This document shows positions 24,004 to 32,770 of a DNA stretch of 64,000 bases, piece after piece. The stretch is from Clostridiales bacterium. GTDB taxonomy: Bacteria > Bacillota > Clostridia > Oscillospirales > Oscillospiraceae. The notes under the pieces were generated by a model. That model made no database searches. It was not told the DNA's origin and was given only the letters and a program-made list of their open reading frames with translations. Where the stretch lies: contig SFFV01000003.1 of the NCBI GenBank assembly GCA_004557735.1, positions 99,247-163,246 on the forward strand. Reading direction: 5' to 3'. Within the stretch, counting starts at the first letter, position 1; each line of letters begins with the position of its first letter. Both the position numbers and the translations under genes were made by a program.

Positions 24004-25191
24004 GTGGAGCATCCCCTGAAAGCGCTGTGGGAAAAGCCGTCGCGGCTCGTGATCGGCTTTATGTCCGGCACATCGGCGGACGGCGTAGACGCCGCGCTCG
24101 TGCGTATCACGGGCTGCGGCACGCGAACGCGCGCAGAGCAGCTCGGCTTCTGCTTCGTGCCGTTTTCGGACGAGGTGCGCGCGGAGATACTGCGTCTTGC
24201 CGGAGGCGGTCCGGCGTCGGCGGCGGACTTCTGCCGGATGAACTTCCTGCTCGGCGAGCTCTTCTGCGAGGCGGGCGAGGCGCTTTGCGCACGGACCGGC
24301 ACGAAGCTCTCCGACATTGATCTCATCGGCAGCCACGGCCAGACGTTCTGGCACATCCCGGAAAAGGAGGAATACCTCTCGCACGCCTTTACGAGCACGT
24401 TCCAGCTCGGGGAGGAGGCCGTGCTTGCCGAGCGCTTCGGCTGCCCGGTCGTCGGCAATTTCCGCGTGCGCGACGTGGCCGCGGGCGGGCTCGGCGCGCC
24501 GCTCGTGCCGTATACGGAGTTTCTGCTCTACCGCAGCGAGACCGAACACACGGCGCTGCAGAATATCGGCGGCATCGGGAACATCACGCTGCTCCCGGCG
24601 GGGTGCGCTCTCCCGGACGTGACGGCGTTCGACACCGGGCCGGGCAACATGCTCATCGACGCGGCGATCGCGCGCATCACGAACGGCGAAAAGCGATACG
24701 ACGCGAACGGCGCAGCGGCGGCCTCCGGCCATGTAAGCGAAGCGCTTCTCTCGCGGCTTATGCGCGATCCCTATCTCTCCCGCCGCCCGCCGAAAACGAC
24801 CGGCCGCGAGCATTACGGCGCGGCGTTCGTTGACGGCATTTTCTCCGCGGCGGCGGAGCTGGGGCTTTCGGGCGCGGACATTCTCGCCACCGTCACGGAC
24901 TTCACCGCGCAGACGATCGCCGCGGCGATCTCCGATTTCTGCGCCGTGCGCCCCGCGCGGCTCATCGTCGGCGGGGGCGGCAGCCGGAACGGCACGCTCA
25001 TGGCGGATATCGCCGCGGCGCTTCCCGATGTGCGCGTGCTCACGAACGAGGATCTCGGCTTTGACGGCGACGCCAAGGAGGCGGTCGCGTTCGCGGTGCT
25101 CGCAAACGAGGCCGTCTTCGCCCAATGCAGCAGCGCGCCCGGAGCCACCGGCGCGCGGCACGGCGCGGTGTTGGGGAAAATTACGCTTTAA
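24004..25191 (+). CDS. anmK: Anhydro-N-acetylmuramic acid kinase
   Basis: A 395-residue kinase that opens and phosphorylates 1,6-anhydroMurNAc to MurNAc-6-P, the substrate of MurQ. Signatures: GFMSGTSADGVDAALV, GSHGQTFWHIP, NIGGIGNITLLP, FDTGPGNMLID, and the C-terminal VGGGGSRNGTLM. Translation starts at GTG 24004 (written as VEHPLKAL), with GGGAGGA at 23991-23997; no ATG is better placed. The gene is divergent from namZ. Its stop overlaps that of the convergent esterase gene by three bases, with no terminator between them. Confidence 0.94.
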   Translation: MEHPLKALWEKPSRLVIGFMSGTSADGVDAALVRITGCGTRTRAEQLGFCFVPFSDEVRAEILRLAGGGPASAADFCRMNFLLGELFCEAGEALCARTGTKLSDIDLIGSHGQTFWHIPEKEEYLSHAFTSTFQLGEEAVLAERFGCPVVGNFRVRDVAAGGLGAPLVPYTEFLLYRSETEHTALQNIGGIGNITLLPAGCALPDVTAFDTGPGNMLIDAAIARITNGEKRYDANGAAAASGHVSEALLSRLMRDPYLSRRPPKTTGREHYGAAFVDGIFSAAAELGLSGADILATVTDFTAQTIAAAISDFCAVRPARLIVGGGGSRNGTLMADIAAALPDVRVLTNEDLGFDGDAKEAVAFAVLANEAVFAQCSSAPGATGARHGAVLGKITL

Positions 25192-25925
25192 TCAAAGAAA
25201 TACGCGAGCGCCGCGCGCAGCGACGCGTCCCAGAAATCCCAGCTGTGCGCGCCGGGCCAATGCTCGAACCGGTGCGCGATGCCGAGCGACGCGAGATGCG
25301 CGGAAAAGCGCTCATTCGACGCATACAGCCCGTCCTGCTCGCCGCAGGATACATACAGTCCCGGGGCGTTCCCGGAGAGCCGTTCCGCCAGGACGAAGAG
25401 ATCGTCCTTCGGCGTTACGGCTTTTTCTTCGCCGAAAATGGCTGTGATCTCCGTCTCCCGAAGCGAGACGGACCGGCGCTCGACCGTCCGGCGCAGATCG
25501 GCAACGCCCGAAAAGCTCGCCGCGCCCGCGTAGCGGCCGGGGTAGGTGAGCGCGCATTTCATCGCGCCGTACCCGCCCATGGAAAGGCCGAAGATATAGT
25601 TCTGCTCCCGTGCCGCGCCAAGACCGAACATCCGGCGGCAAACGGCGGGCAGCTCTTCGGCGACATACGTGAAATACGGCGGACCGTATACCATGTCGGT
25701 ATATAAGCTGCGCTGCACCTCCGGCAGCACAACGGCGAGACCGCGCTCGCGCGCGTACCGCTCCACGGCGGTGTAGCGCGTCCAGCCGGTGCGGTCGTCC
25801 GTCAGCCCGTGCAGAAGGTAAAGCGTTTTTGTCTCGGAAAGATCGCCCTTATCGGGCAGTATCACATCCACCGCCGCCGCCATGCGCAGCGATTCCGAGG
25901 CGATCTCGCAGCGAAGAAATGCCAT
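25188..25925 (-). CDS. Alpha/beta-hydrolase esterase (esterase D / tributyrin-esterase type)
   Basis: A 245-residue cytoplasmic serine esterase. The nucleophile elbow is GLSMGGYGAMK, the oxyanion segment LLHGLTDDRTGW, and the catalytic His lies in WPGAHSWDFWD. These match the S-formylglutathione hydrolase/EstA-like esterases. The substrate is unknown; in this setting an O-acetylated amino sugar is possible but unproven. ATG 25925 is preferred over the GTG at 25931 because GGAGG is then seven bases upstream. Last gene of the GNAT-pigL-murQ-esterase string. Confidence 0.85.
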   Translation of the reverse strand: MAFLRCEIASESLRMAAAVDVILPDKGDLSETKTLYLLHGLTDDRTGWTRYTAVERYARERGLAVVLPEVQRSLYTDMVYGPPYFTYVAEELPAVCRRMFGLGAAREQNYIFGLSMGGYGAMKCALTYPGRYAGAASFSGVADLRRTVERRSVSLRETEITAIFGEEKAVTPKDDLFVLAERLSGNAPGLYVSCGEQDGLYASNERFSAHLASLGIAHRFEHWPGAHSWDFWDASLRAALAYFFD

Positions 25926-25927
25926 GC

Positions 25928-26824
25928 TCACCCCTCCAGCGCCGAAGCGACGCGCCCGTTGGCGCGCGCGAGCAGCGTTTCCGCTTCGGTCTTATCCACG
26001 CCGAGCAGAAGCATGACGATGGCCGTCTTGCAGGCGTAGTTCGTCCCGGCGAGCGCGGCGCGCGCCGCGGCGTCCTCCGCGCCGGTCGCCTCGCGCACGA
26101 TGCGCACGCACCGCTCCCGGAGCTTTTCGTTTGAGGCCTTCACGTCCACCATGAGGTTGCCGTAGACCTTGCCGAGCTTCACCATCACGCCGGTGGAGAG
26201 CATGTTCAAAATCATTTTCTGCGCCGTGCCGCTTTTCATGCGCGTGGAGCCCGTGATGACCTCCGGCCCCGGCGCGGGAGAGATGGCAATGTCGGCGTGC
26301 GCCTCGGCCTCGCAGCCGGGGCAGCAGGTGACCGCGACGGTGAGCGCGCCGACGCTCCTTGCATAGTCGAGCGCGCCGAGGACATACGGCGTCCGGCCGC
26401 TTGCGGCGATGCCGACAACGCTGTCCTTTTCCGTCAGATGCAGCGCTTTTATATCGTCCGCGCCGAGAGAGCGGTCATCCTCCGCGCCCTCAACGGCGGT
26501 GAACATCGCGCCGCGGCCGCCGGCGATCACCGCGCGGACGCTCTCCGGGTCGATCGAGTAAGTCGGGGGGCATTCGGCGGCGTCGAGCACGCCGAGACGG
26601 CCGGACGTGCCGCAGCCGGTATAGATGAGCCGCCCTCCGCGCTGCATCCGCGCATAGATGCCGTCGATCGCTTCGGCGATCTGCGGGCAGACCTTCCCGA
26701 CCGCCCCGGCGACCTTTTGATCCTCCTTATTGATGAGACGCACCATGTCGAGCGTCGGCAGACGGTCAATGTGCTCCGAGGCGGCGTTGCGCTGCTCGGT
26801 GGCGAGCTTTTGCATATCGATCAT
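25928..26824 (-). CDS. murQ: N-acetylmuramic acid 6-phosphate etherase
   Basis: A 298-residue SIS-domain lyase that splits the lactyl ether of MurNAc-6-P to give GlcNAc-6-P and D-lactate. Family landmarks: YTGCGTSGRLGVLDAAECPPT, the conserved EGAEDD, VGIAASGRTPYVLGAL, and TGSTRMKSGTAQKMILNM with the C-terminal UBA-like helices. The start at 26824 is taken because GGAGG lies nine bases upstream; the ATG at 26833 sits directly on that site. It overlaps the translation signals of the upstream PIG-L gene closely (TGAAATG). Confidence 0.95.
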   Translation of the reverse strand: MIDMQKLATEQRNAASEHIDRLPTLDMVRLINKEDQKVAGAVGKVCPQIAEAIDGIYARMQRGGRLIYTGCGTSGRLGVLDAAECPPTYSIDPESVRAVIAGGRGAMFTAVEGAEDDRSLGADDIKALHLTEKDSVVGIAASGRTPYVLGALDYARSVGALTVAVTCCPGCEAEAHADIAISPAPGPEVITGSTRMKSGTAQKMILNMLSTGVMVKLGKVYGNLMVDVKASNEKLRERCVRIVREATGAEDAAARAALAGTNYACKTAIVMLLLGVDKTEAETLLARANGRVASALEG

Positions 26825-26825
26825 T

Positions 26826-27524
26826 TCACACATCCTCCGGTTTCCTGACCACGCGCATCTGTTCGGCCGGGATCATGAAGCATTCGCAGTATTCCTTCCG
26901 TCCCTCGATGCCGCGCAGACGCTTGAGATGGGAATAGTACTCCTTGTACGGGAAGCTCGTGCTGTGTACGGCGAACCAGTGGTGCCCGATGGCCTTTTCC
27001 CAGAGAGCGAAGCCGTCGGACACGTCGAGATAGACATACGGCCGGAACCCCTCGGCGTCCTCCCAGTTTTCCGCATAGTACAGATGGCGGGCAAAGTGGC
27101 GGGGAAGATCGCGCTCAAAACCCTCGATGGCGGCATAAAACCAGGCGTCCGTCACGATGCGGTGGCACGCCGCGTGGTCCTTGTGCATGCCGTGGGCGTG
27201 GTGGGTGATGAGAATATCGGGCTTTACGCGGCGGATCACGTCGCACACGGCGAAGCGCGCCTCGTCGTTATCGGGCAGCAGCCCGTCCGGATAGTCAAGC
27301 ACGATCGCCTCGCCGCCGAGCTCGGCGGCAAAGGCCTCCGCCTCGGCGATCTTGCTTTTCCGGTATTCGGCGACGTCTGCTCCGGCGGGCGCGCCCTTCT
27401 CCCCGGCGGTGAGCGCAAGCGTCACGCTGCGTCCCCCGTGCACGGCGTTCGCGGCGAGCAGCGCGCCGCAGGTCAGCTCCATATCGCCGATGTGCGCACC
27501 GACGGCCAGTATGGTCTTGCTCAT
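26826..27524 (-). CDS. PIG-L family protein lacking the usual general-base aspartate
   Basis: A 232-residue LmbE/PIG-L fold protein. The N-terminal motif, normally AHPDDE, reads GAHIGDME: the zinc ligand positions His11 and Asp14 are kept, but the position of the general-base Asp is Gly13. The second metal motif HGMHKDHAACH is intact. Family members N-deacetylate amino sugars, so a GlcNAc or MurNAc derivative is a natural guess next to murQ, yet the altered motif suggests a different reaction. Its ATG overlaps the stop of the GNAT gene (ATGA). Confidence 0.85.
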   Translation of the reverse strand: MSKTILAVGAHIGDMELTCGALLAANAVHGGRSVTLALTAGEKGAPAGADVAEYRKSKIAEAEAFAAELGGEAIVLDYPDGLLPDNDEARFAVCDVIRRVKPDILITHHAHGMHKDHAACHRIVTDAWFYAAIEGFERDLPRHFARHLYYAENWEDAEGFRPYVYLDVSDGFALWEKAIGHHWFAVHSTSFPYKEYYSHLKRLRGIEGRKEYCECFMIPAEQMRVVRKPEDV

Positions 27525-28495
27525 GGCTTCAGCTCCTTTATCATCACGGCGAAGTACCGCCGCGGCGTGAATCCGGCTTCCTTATAGATGTTCTGCGCCG
27601 GGTTGTCAATGCCCGTGAAAAGCGACATATACCGCGCGCCGCGCTCTTTTTCGGCGCGGCAGAGCCGGTAGAAAAGAAGCTTTCCCAGCCCGTGGCCGCG
27701 GTACTGCTCCGCCACGGCAATGCCAGCAAAGTACCCGCGTCCCGTCGGCTCCGGGTACACCGGGCCGGTGAAGCCCGCGACCGTGCCGCCGGAGAGACCG
27801 ACGAGCAGGTCCATGCCGCCGTGCGCCGCGGCGGGGATCTCCGCATCCCACATGGAATTGCCGAGCGACGCCACCATCTCGTCCAGGCCGCGGTGAACGC
27901 CCTCTTTATACCAGTCCACGGTGTAGCCCTGCGCGGCCATTTTCGCCGCGCGCGTCTCCATCGCGGCGGGGTATGTGAACGCCGCAAGATCGAGATACAT
28001 CGCCATTTCGGTCGCCGCCTCGCGGTAGCCGAGCGCGAGCATCCGCTCATAAAGCGGTATATCCTTCGCTATGCCGGGCATGTTGTTGTGCCGGTGGCCG
28101 CTCGTTCCGGGGATGATCCACGGCAGGCGCAGGGGATTGAAAAACGTAACGGCGGCAGCGCTCTTTCCCCTGGCGCGGAACGAATCCTCAACTGCGCCAA
28201 GCAGCGCGGCCGTATTCTCCGCCGTGTCGCACGTCTCATCAAGCAGCACGCAGCTCACATAGCCGCGCACAGCGCCCTGCGCGAGCGTGTCGCCTGTGCA
28301 GCCCGCGGCAAAGCCAAGGATTGCGCCCTTTTCTTCGAGCACGAACGTGCTCCCGCCGCAGAACGCCGGGTGCGCAAGCAGCCGCGCGTCAAGCGTACCG
28401 GCGTTCAGCGGCGCGTATCCCGCCGCGGCGCCCGCCGTGTTCCACAGGCGCAAAATCTCCGGCGCATCCGCGCGGTCATATAAGCGAAGCTCCAT
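27521..28495 (-). CDS. GNAT acetyltransferase, probably two GNAT domains
   Basis: A 324-residue protein. The C-terminal half shows the acetyl-CoA motif VAEQYRGHGLGKLLFYRL and the trailing NIYKEAGFTPRRYFAVM; the N-terminal half has a degenerate GNAT fold (starting LYDRADAPEILRLWN). Tandem-GNAT proteins often keep one working site. An amino sugar, muropeptide or protein amine could be the acceptor. GGAGGG precedes the ATG. First gene after the hairpin that follows the ABC permease genes, so it may be expressed by readthrough from the importer operon. Confidence 0.82.
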   Translation of the reverse strand: MELRLYDRADAPEILRLWNTAGAAAGYAPLNAGTLDARLLAHPAFCGGSTFVLEEKGAILGFAAGCTGDTLAQGAVRGYVSCVLLDETCDTAENTAALLGAVEDSFRARGKSAAAVTFFNPLRLPWIIPGTSGHRHNNMPGIAKDIPLYERMLALGYREAATEMAMYLDLAAFTYPAAMETRAAKMAAQGYTVDWYKEGVHRGLDEMVASLGNSMWDAEIPAAAHGGMDLLVGLSGGTVAGFTGPVYPEPTGRGYFAGIAVAEQYRGHGLGKLLFYRLCRAEKERGARYMSLFTGIDNPAQNIYKEAGFTPRRYFAVMIKELKP

Positions 28496-28516
28496 AAAAC
28501 CCTCCGTATCTCATAA

Positions 28517-28545
28517 AAGGGCTGCTGCATTTCGCAGCAGCCCTT
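28517..28545 (-). terminator. Hairpin after the sugar permease genes
   Basis: A perfect 12-bp stem (28517-28528 with 28534-28545) with a 5-base loop, 13 bases after the permease stop. The minus-strand tail is only weakly T-rich (TTATGAG), so partial readthrough into the GNAT gene is plausible. Confidence 0.65.
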
Positions 28546-28558
28546 CGAACATCCCGTA

Positions 28559-29428
28559 TCATCCCTTGACAGCGCCGATCGTGACGCCTTCGAGGAAGTA
28601 TTTCTGCAGAGTGAAAAACAGAATAAACATCGGCAGCGCCGAGAGCGTCGCGCCCGCCATCATGGGGGCAAAGAGCGTTTCGTTCGCGAACTTAAAGGTC
28701 TTGAGACCGACCTGGATCGTGAACATATAGTCCTTGCTCGTCACGAGGAACGGCCAGAAGAACGTGTTCCAGCTGGACAGAAACGTGTTGATCGCCATAA
28801 CCGCCAGCACGGTTTTCGAGAGCGGCAGGACGATGCGCACGAAAATGCCGAGCTGGTTGCAGCCGTCGAGCTTGGCCGACTCGATGAGCGGCGTGGGGAT
28901 GCTCGTGAAAAACTGCTTGGCGAGGAAGATGTTGTAGGACGTCACGACGCCGGGCAGGATCATGGCGGCGTAGGTGTTCGTCATGTGCAGCTTGTTTGCA
29001 ATGAGAATGTAGAGCGGCACCTGCGTGACCTGATACGGGATCATCATCGCCACAAGGATCAGCCCGAACAGCCACCGGCGGCCCTTGAAGCGGATCTTTG
29101 AGAACGCATATCCCGCCATGGAAGCGAAAATGACGTTGCCCACCACCGTCGCCGAGGCGACGATGAGACTGTTGCCGATCCAGCGGACGGAGTATTTGCT
29201 GAACGAAAAGAACGCCTTGTACGAGTCGAGCGTCCACACGCGCGGGATAATGCTCCGGGACGTGCCCGCCGTGGCGACGGCGGGGCCAAACGACGACATG
29301 ATCATATAGAAGATCGGAAAGAGCGTCAGCAGCGCGAAGAGGATGAGGATCACCGCAAGGAGGATATTGCGCGCGATGCGCTTTTCGGGGTGGTTGACGT
29401 GGGGAGAGTAAAGTCCTGTCGTAGCCAT
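28559..29428 (-). CDS. Carbohydrate ABC transporter permease (MalG type)
   Basis: A 289-residue inner membrane permease with six helices. The cytoplasmic coupling loop ESAKLDGCNQLGIFVRIVLPL is the EAA motif of the MalG/UgpE class. It pairs with the MalF-type permease encoded 13 bases upstream and with the lipoprotein binding protein. No ATPase gene is present in the operon; such Firmicute importers commonly share an MsmK/UgpC-like ATPase encoded elsewhere. ATG 29428 follows GGAGGAA. Confidence 0.92.
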   Translation of the reverse strand: MATTGLYSPHVNHPEKRIARNILLAVILILFALLTLFPIFYMIMSSFGPAVATAGTSRSIIPRVWTLDSYKAFFSFSKYSVRWIGNSLIVASATVVGNVIFASMAGYAFSKIRFKGRRWLFGLILVAMMIPYQVTQVPLYILIANKLHMTNTYAAMILPGVVTSYNIFLAKQFFTSIPTPLIESAKLDGCNQLGIFVRIVLPLSKTVLAVMAINTFLSSWNTFFWPFLVTSKDYMFTIQVGLKTFKFANETLFAPMMAGATLSALPMFILFFTLQKYFLEGVTIGAVKG

Positions 29429-29441
29429 ACCGTTCCTCCTC

Positions 29442-30353
29442 TCAGTATTCGACGTCCGCGCCCATGAGCCTGAACTGCACGAGCGAGATGAGCGCAATGA
29501 CGATGGCGAGCAATATGGCCTGCGCGCAGGCGAGACCGAACTTTGAGTACTCGAAGGCGTTCTTATAAATGAGAAGGCCGATCATCGTCGTGCTGTTGTC
29601 CGGACCGCCGCCGGTCATCATAAAGGCGTTCTGGAACACCTGGAACGATCCGATGATGCCCGTCACAAGAAGGAACAGCGTCGTCGGCTTCACGAGTGGG
29701 AACACGATGTAGCGGACTTTCTGGAAGAACGTCGCGCCGTCAAGCTCTGCGGCTTCAAAGTAGCTGTTATCGATGCCGAGGAGCGCGGCTATGTAGATGA
29801 TGATGTTGCTGCCCTGCCCGGAGAGGATCGCCATGAGCATCAGCGAGAGCATGGACGTTTTCGAGCTGGAGAGCCAGTTCTGCGCCGGGATGCCGAAGAA
29901 CATCAGCACCTGGTTGAAAAGGCCGTCCGGCGAGGAGTCGTACAGCCACAGCCATACGACCGAGAGCGCCACGCCCGAGGCGATGCCGGGCAGATAGTAA
30001 ATGGACTTGAACACCGACTGCGTTTTCTTTCTGAACGGCAGTATCATGATCGCGATGGAGAAGGCGATCAGCAGCGACAGAGGGACAACGACGACCGTGT
30101 ACAAAACGGTGTTCCATACCGCCTTATAGAAGAGCGGGCTTTTGAAGGTGTCGGTATAGTTCTTCAGCCCGATAAACTCCGAGCCGAAGGGCTTGTACTT
30201 CAGAAAGCTCGTGCGCACGGCGCTGACCACGGGGTAGAGCGTGAACATCACGAACACCGCCATGGCGACAAATATGAAGAAATAACCCCACCGATCCTCG
30301 CTGGTGAACCGGAACCGGCGGTCGGCGAGCGTTCTTCCTCTGGCTTTGCTCAT
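29442..30353 (-). CDS. Carbohydrate ABC transporter permease (MalF/UgpA type)
   Basis: A 303-residue permease with six helices. The EAA loop EAAELDGATFFQKVRYIVFPL marks it as the MalF/UgpA-type partner. A short basic N-terminus precedes the first helix. ATG 30353 follows GGAGGGAAGAC; the frame's upstream extension runs through the hairpins at 30382-30442 and is not translated. Confidence 0.92.
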   Translation of the reverse strand: MSKARGRTLADRRFRFTSEDRWGYFFIFVAMAVFVMFTLYPVVSAVRTSFLKYKPFGSEFIGLKNYTDTFKSPLFYKAVWNTVLYTVVVVPLSLLIAFSIAIMILPFRKKTQSVFKSIYYLPGIASGVALSVVWLWLYDSSPDGLFNQVLMFFGIPAQNWLSSSKTSMLSLMLMAILSGQGSNIIIYIAALLGIDNSYFEAAELDGATFFQKVRYIVFPLVKPTTLFLLVTGIIGSFQVFQNAFMMTGGGPDNSTTMIGLLIYKNAFEYSKFGLACAQAILLAIVIALISLVQFRLMGADVEY

Positions 30354-30381
30354 AGTCTTCCCTCCACGAATGAATGTGGGT

Positions 30382-30442
30382 CGATCCAAAGCGCTGCTTT
30401 GGATCGAAAAGCTGCCCCGCCCGGCCATGCCGGGCAGGGCAG
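30382..30442 (-). promoter_or_regulatory. Two stacked hairpins between binding-protein and permease genes
   Basis: Hairpin one is an 11-bp perfect stem (30382-30392 with 30396-30406). Hairpin two is a 14-bp stem with one mismatch (30412-30425 with 30429-30442). Neither has a T tract. Such structures protect the upstream message or reduce transcription downstream, so the binding protein is made in excess over the permeases. Confidence 0.6.
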
Positions 30443-30478
30443 AGTGGCTATGCGTTATCTATGCGGGGAGCGGTCCGC

Positions 30479-31912
30479 TCAGAGCGTGCCGGATACGCAG
30501 CCGTCGGCGCCGAACGCTTCGACAGCGGCGGTGCTGAGGGCGTCATAGACTTCCTGCGCGGTGGCTTCGCCGGCAAGGAGCGCCTGGAACTTCGGAACGA
30601 TGACTTCGTCCATGATGGTCTTGGCGGCGGCGCTCTGCTCGGCGGTCACGCCGGCGGGAGGCGCAACGACCAGACCGATGCAGCGGGCGGCGGAGGCAAC
30701 GTTGCCCTCGTCAAGGCCTTCGGGGGAGATGTAAGCGTCGCGGCCGGTCTGGCAGACGGGCTCAAGGAGCAGGGTCTGGTCAACGGCAGCGATGCGCTCG
30801 CCGGAGCAGATGTAATCCATGAACAGGCACACGTTCTTCAGATGCTCGTCGGTGGTCTTGTTGTTGCGGAGGGCGATCAGGCCGTCCACGGAGCCGAAGC
30901 AGGAGGCTTCCGCGCCGTCCATCGTCGGCACGGGCAGGAACGCATACTGCACGGGGATGGAGTTCTCCACGGCGGTGCCGTCGTTGGCCTCGAGCGCGGC
31001 GTTGTTCTTGTTGATGTTGTTCTCAAAGAGCGGCATGGCCTTGCCGAAGATCATGGCCTTGCCCTGCTGGCACATGACCATGCGCTGACCGGCTTCGACG
31101 CCGTAGTTGGGCATATAGCCGGACTTCGTCATATCTTCCACGGCCTCGAGAAGCTTGAGCATGTTGTCGGAGGTGTAGGCATACTTGAGATCGTCGGTGA
31201 ACGCGTTGTTCAGACCCGCGCCAACGCCGAAGATATTCAGGAAGTCGGATGCGGTGACGCCGGCGTTGGCAAACACGAAGCCGAAGCAGTCGTCGGTGGT
31301 GCCGTTCTTGATGACTTCGAGGAACTCCTCGTAGGTCCAGCCCTCGGACTGGATCTTCGCAACGTCGGCGCCGGCGGCCTCGAGCATTTCCTTGTTGGCG
31401 CCGAGAGCCTGAATGGTGATGTACAGCGGGAGACCGTAAACGGTGTTCTCAATGCTCATGTAGTCGAGCGCGTTCTGATCGTAGTCAGCCAGACGCTCGG
31501 GGTCCATGTACTGCGCGATGTCAACGGCGACGCCCAGCTCAACGTAGGTGCCGATGGCGGCGTAGGATACCTCCGCGATGTCCGGCGCTTCACCGGCATT
31601 CGCCATGGTGGAGAGCTTGCCGTTGTGATCGTCCCAGGAGGTCTTGATCACTTCCACGGTGAGGTGCGGATAGAGCTTGGTAAAATCAGCGATCCAGGTT
31701 TCGATGTCGTCCTGATAGGTGCCGGAGACCGGGGGAACCATCACGGTGATGGTATCGGGGGTGGGCTCCTCTTCCGCGGGCTGCTCGGCGGGCTGCTCCG
31801 CGGGCTGCTCGGCAGGCGCTTCGGTCGGCTCCTGCGCAGCGGGCTGCTGGCCGCAGGCGGCGAGAGCGAAGAGCATAACGAGGGCAAGGATCAGTGCAAG
31901 GATCTTTTTCAT
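30479..31912 (-). CDS. Extracellular solute-binding lipoprotein, family 1
   Basis: A 477-residue substrate-binding protein of a sugar ABC importer. It has a lipoprotein signal peptide with lipobox LFALAAC (Cys about residue 20), then a repetitive Ala-Glu-Gln-Pro linker (four AEQP-type units), then the two-lobed binding fold (DDIETWIADFTKLYPHLTVEVI at the start of lobe one). It captures a saccharide outside the cell. Gene context (NagZ, NamZ, MurQ, GlcNAc-type regulator) suggests GlcNAc- or MurNAc-containing oligosaccharides, by inference. GGAGCG precedes the ATG, 21 bases after gntR. Confidence 0.92.
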   Translation of the reverse strand: MKKILALILALVMLFALAACGQQPAAQEPTEAPAEQPAEQPAEQPAEEEPTPDTITVMVPPVSGTYQDDIETWIADFTKLYPHLTVEVIKTSWDDHNGKLSTMANAGEAPDIAEVSYAAIGTYVELGVAVDIAQYMDPERLADYDQNALDYMSIENTVYGLPLYITIQALGANKEMLEAAGADVAKIQSEGWTYEEFLEVIKNGTTDDCFGFVFANAGVTASDFLNIFGVGAGLNNAFTDDLKYAYTSDNMLKLLEAVEDMTKSGYMPNYGVEAGQRMVMCQQGKAMIFGKAMPLFENNINKNNAALEANDGTAVENSIPVQYAFLPVPTMDGAEASCFGSVDGLIALRNNKTTDEHLKNVCLFMDYICSGERIAAVDQTLLLEPVCQTGRDAYISPEGLDEGNVASAARCIGLVVAPPAGVTAEQSAAAKTIMDEVIVPKFQALLAGEATAQEVYDALSTAAVEAFGADGCVSGTL

Positions 31913-31933
31913 GTTGACGCTCCTTTTTCTTCC

Positions 31934-32701
31934 TTAATTAATGTTATCCAAAATCCCTCCGGGGGATGTGGATACGGTGTCGGTCCGGTTCACGCCGTCA
32001 AATTCGATGTAAAACCGGTAGCTGTCGCCCCGATAGGCGGAATACGTCACCTCCACGGTGACGCCCTCGGGGTTCGTTACATGGCGCTCGATGAGCAGCA
32101 CGGGCGCGCCCTCCGGGATGGCAAGAAGCCGGGCCTGCGCCGCATTTGCGAGCGAGGCTTCCATATACTGGTCGCCGGTCTTGAGCGCAAGACCGCGGCT
32201 TGTGAGTTCCGCGTAAAGGGAGTGATTTTTCAAATCGGTATCCAGAATGCCCCGGCAGAGCGAGGCGTTGAGGGCGGTATTTTCGATCGCCATCGGCACG
32301 CCGTCGGCCAGACGCAGGCGGCGGATGAGGATATACGGCTCGCCGGGCGCGATGCGAAGCCCCCGCGCAATGGCTGCATCCGCCTTTTTCTCCCCGGCAA
32401 AGAGGATCTGGGAGCTTGCCTTTTTGCCGCGCTTTGCCATGTCCTCCGTAAACCCGGACACCTGCATGAGCGGCTGGATGAGCTTTCGTCCGGAAACGAA
32501 CGTGCCCTTGCCCTGTATCCGGTATACCGAGCCGAGCGATTCAAGCTCCGCCACGGCGTGGCGCGCGGTCATGCGGCTCGTGCCGTACCGCTGGCAGAGC
32601 TCGCGCTCGGAGGGGAGCGCCTGATCCGGCTGGAGGCTGCCGTTCTCGATGGCGCGGAGGAGATCGTCGCGTATGGTTTTATAGAGCGATCGTTCCTGCA
32701 T
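31934..32701 (-). CDS. GntR/HutC-family regulator with UTRA ligand domain
   Basis: A 255-residue repressor-type protein. The N-terminal winged helix shows LPSERELCQRYGTSRMTARHAV, the GntR DNA-binding signature; residues about 85-250 form a UTRA effector domain (GEPYILIRRLRLADGVPMAIE...). HutC-type members such as NagR and DasR sense GlcNAc-6-P. It is the first gene of the importer operon. The palindrome at 32745-32762, just downstream of the promoter -10, would let it repress its own operon. ATG 32701 lies nine bases after GGAGGA. Confidence 0.92.
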   Translation of the reverse strand: MQERSLYKTIRDDLLRAIENGSLQPDQALPSERELCQRYGTSRMTARHAVAELESLGSVYRIQGKGTFVSGRKLIQPLMQVSGFTEDMAKRGKKASSQILFAGEKKADAAIARGLRIAPGEPYILIRRLRLADGVPMAIENTALNASLCRGILDTDLKNHSLYAELTSRGLALKTGDQYMEASLANAAQARLLAIPEGAPVLLIERHVTNPEGVTVEVTYSAYRGDSYRFYIEFDGVNRTDTVSTSPGGILDNIN

Positions 32702-32744
32702 GATGCGCGGTCCTCCGTTCCGGTGCGAGCCTGCCATAATCGGA

Positions 32745-32762
32745 AACTGGTATATACCAGTT
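32745..32762 (-). promoter_or_regulatory. Palindromic operator for the GntR/HutC regulator
   Basis: AACTGGTATATACCAGTT is a perfect 18-base palindrome, 8 bases past the -10 element and about 40 bases before the regulator gene. It closely resembles the NagR/DasR operator type (ACTGGTCTAGACCA...). Confidence 0.78.
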
Positions 32763-32770
32763 GCATGTTT

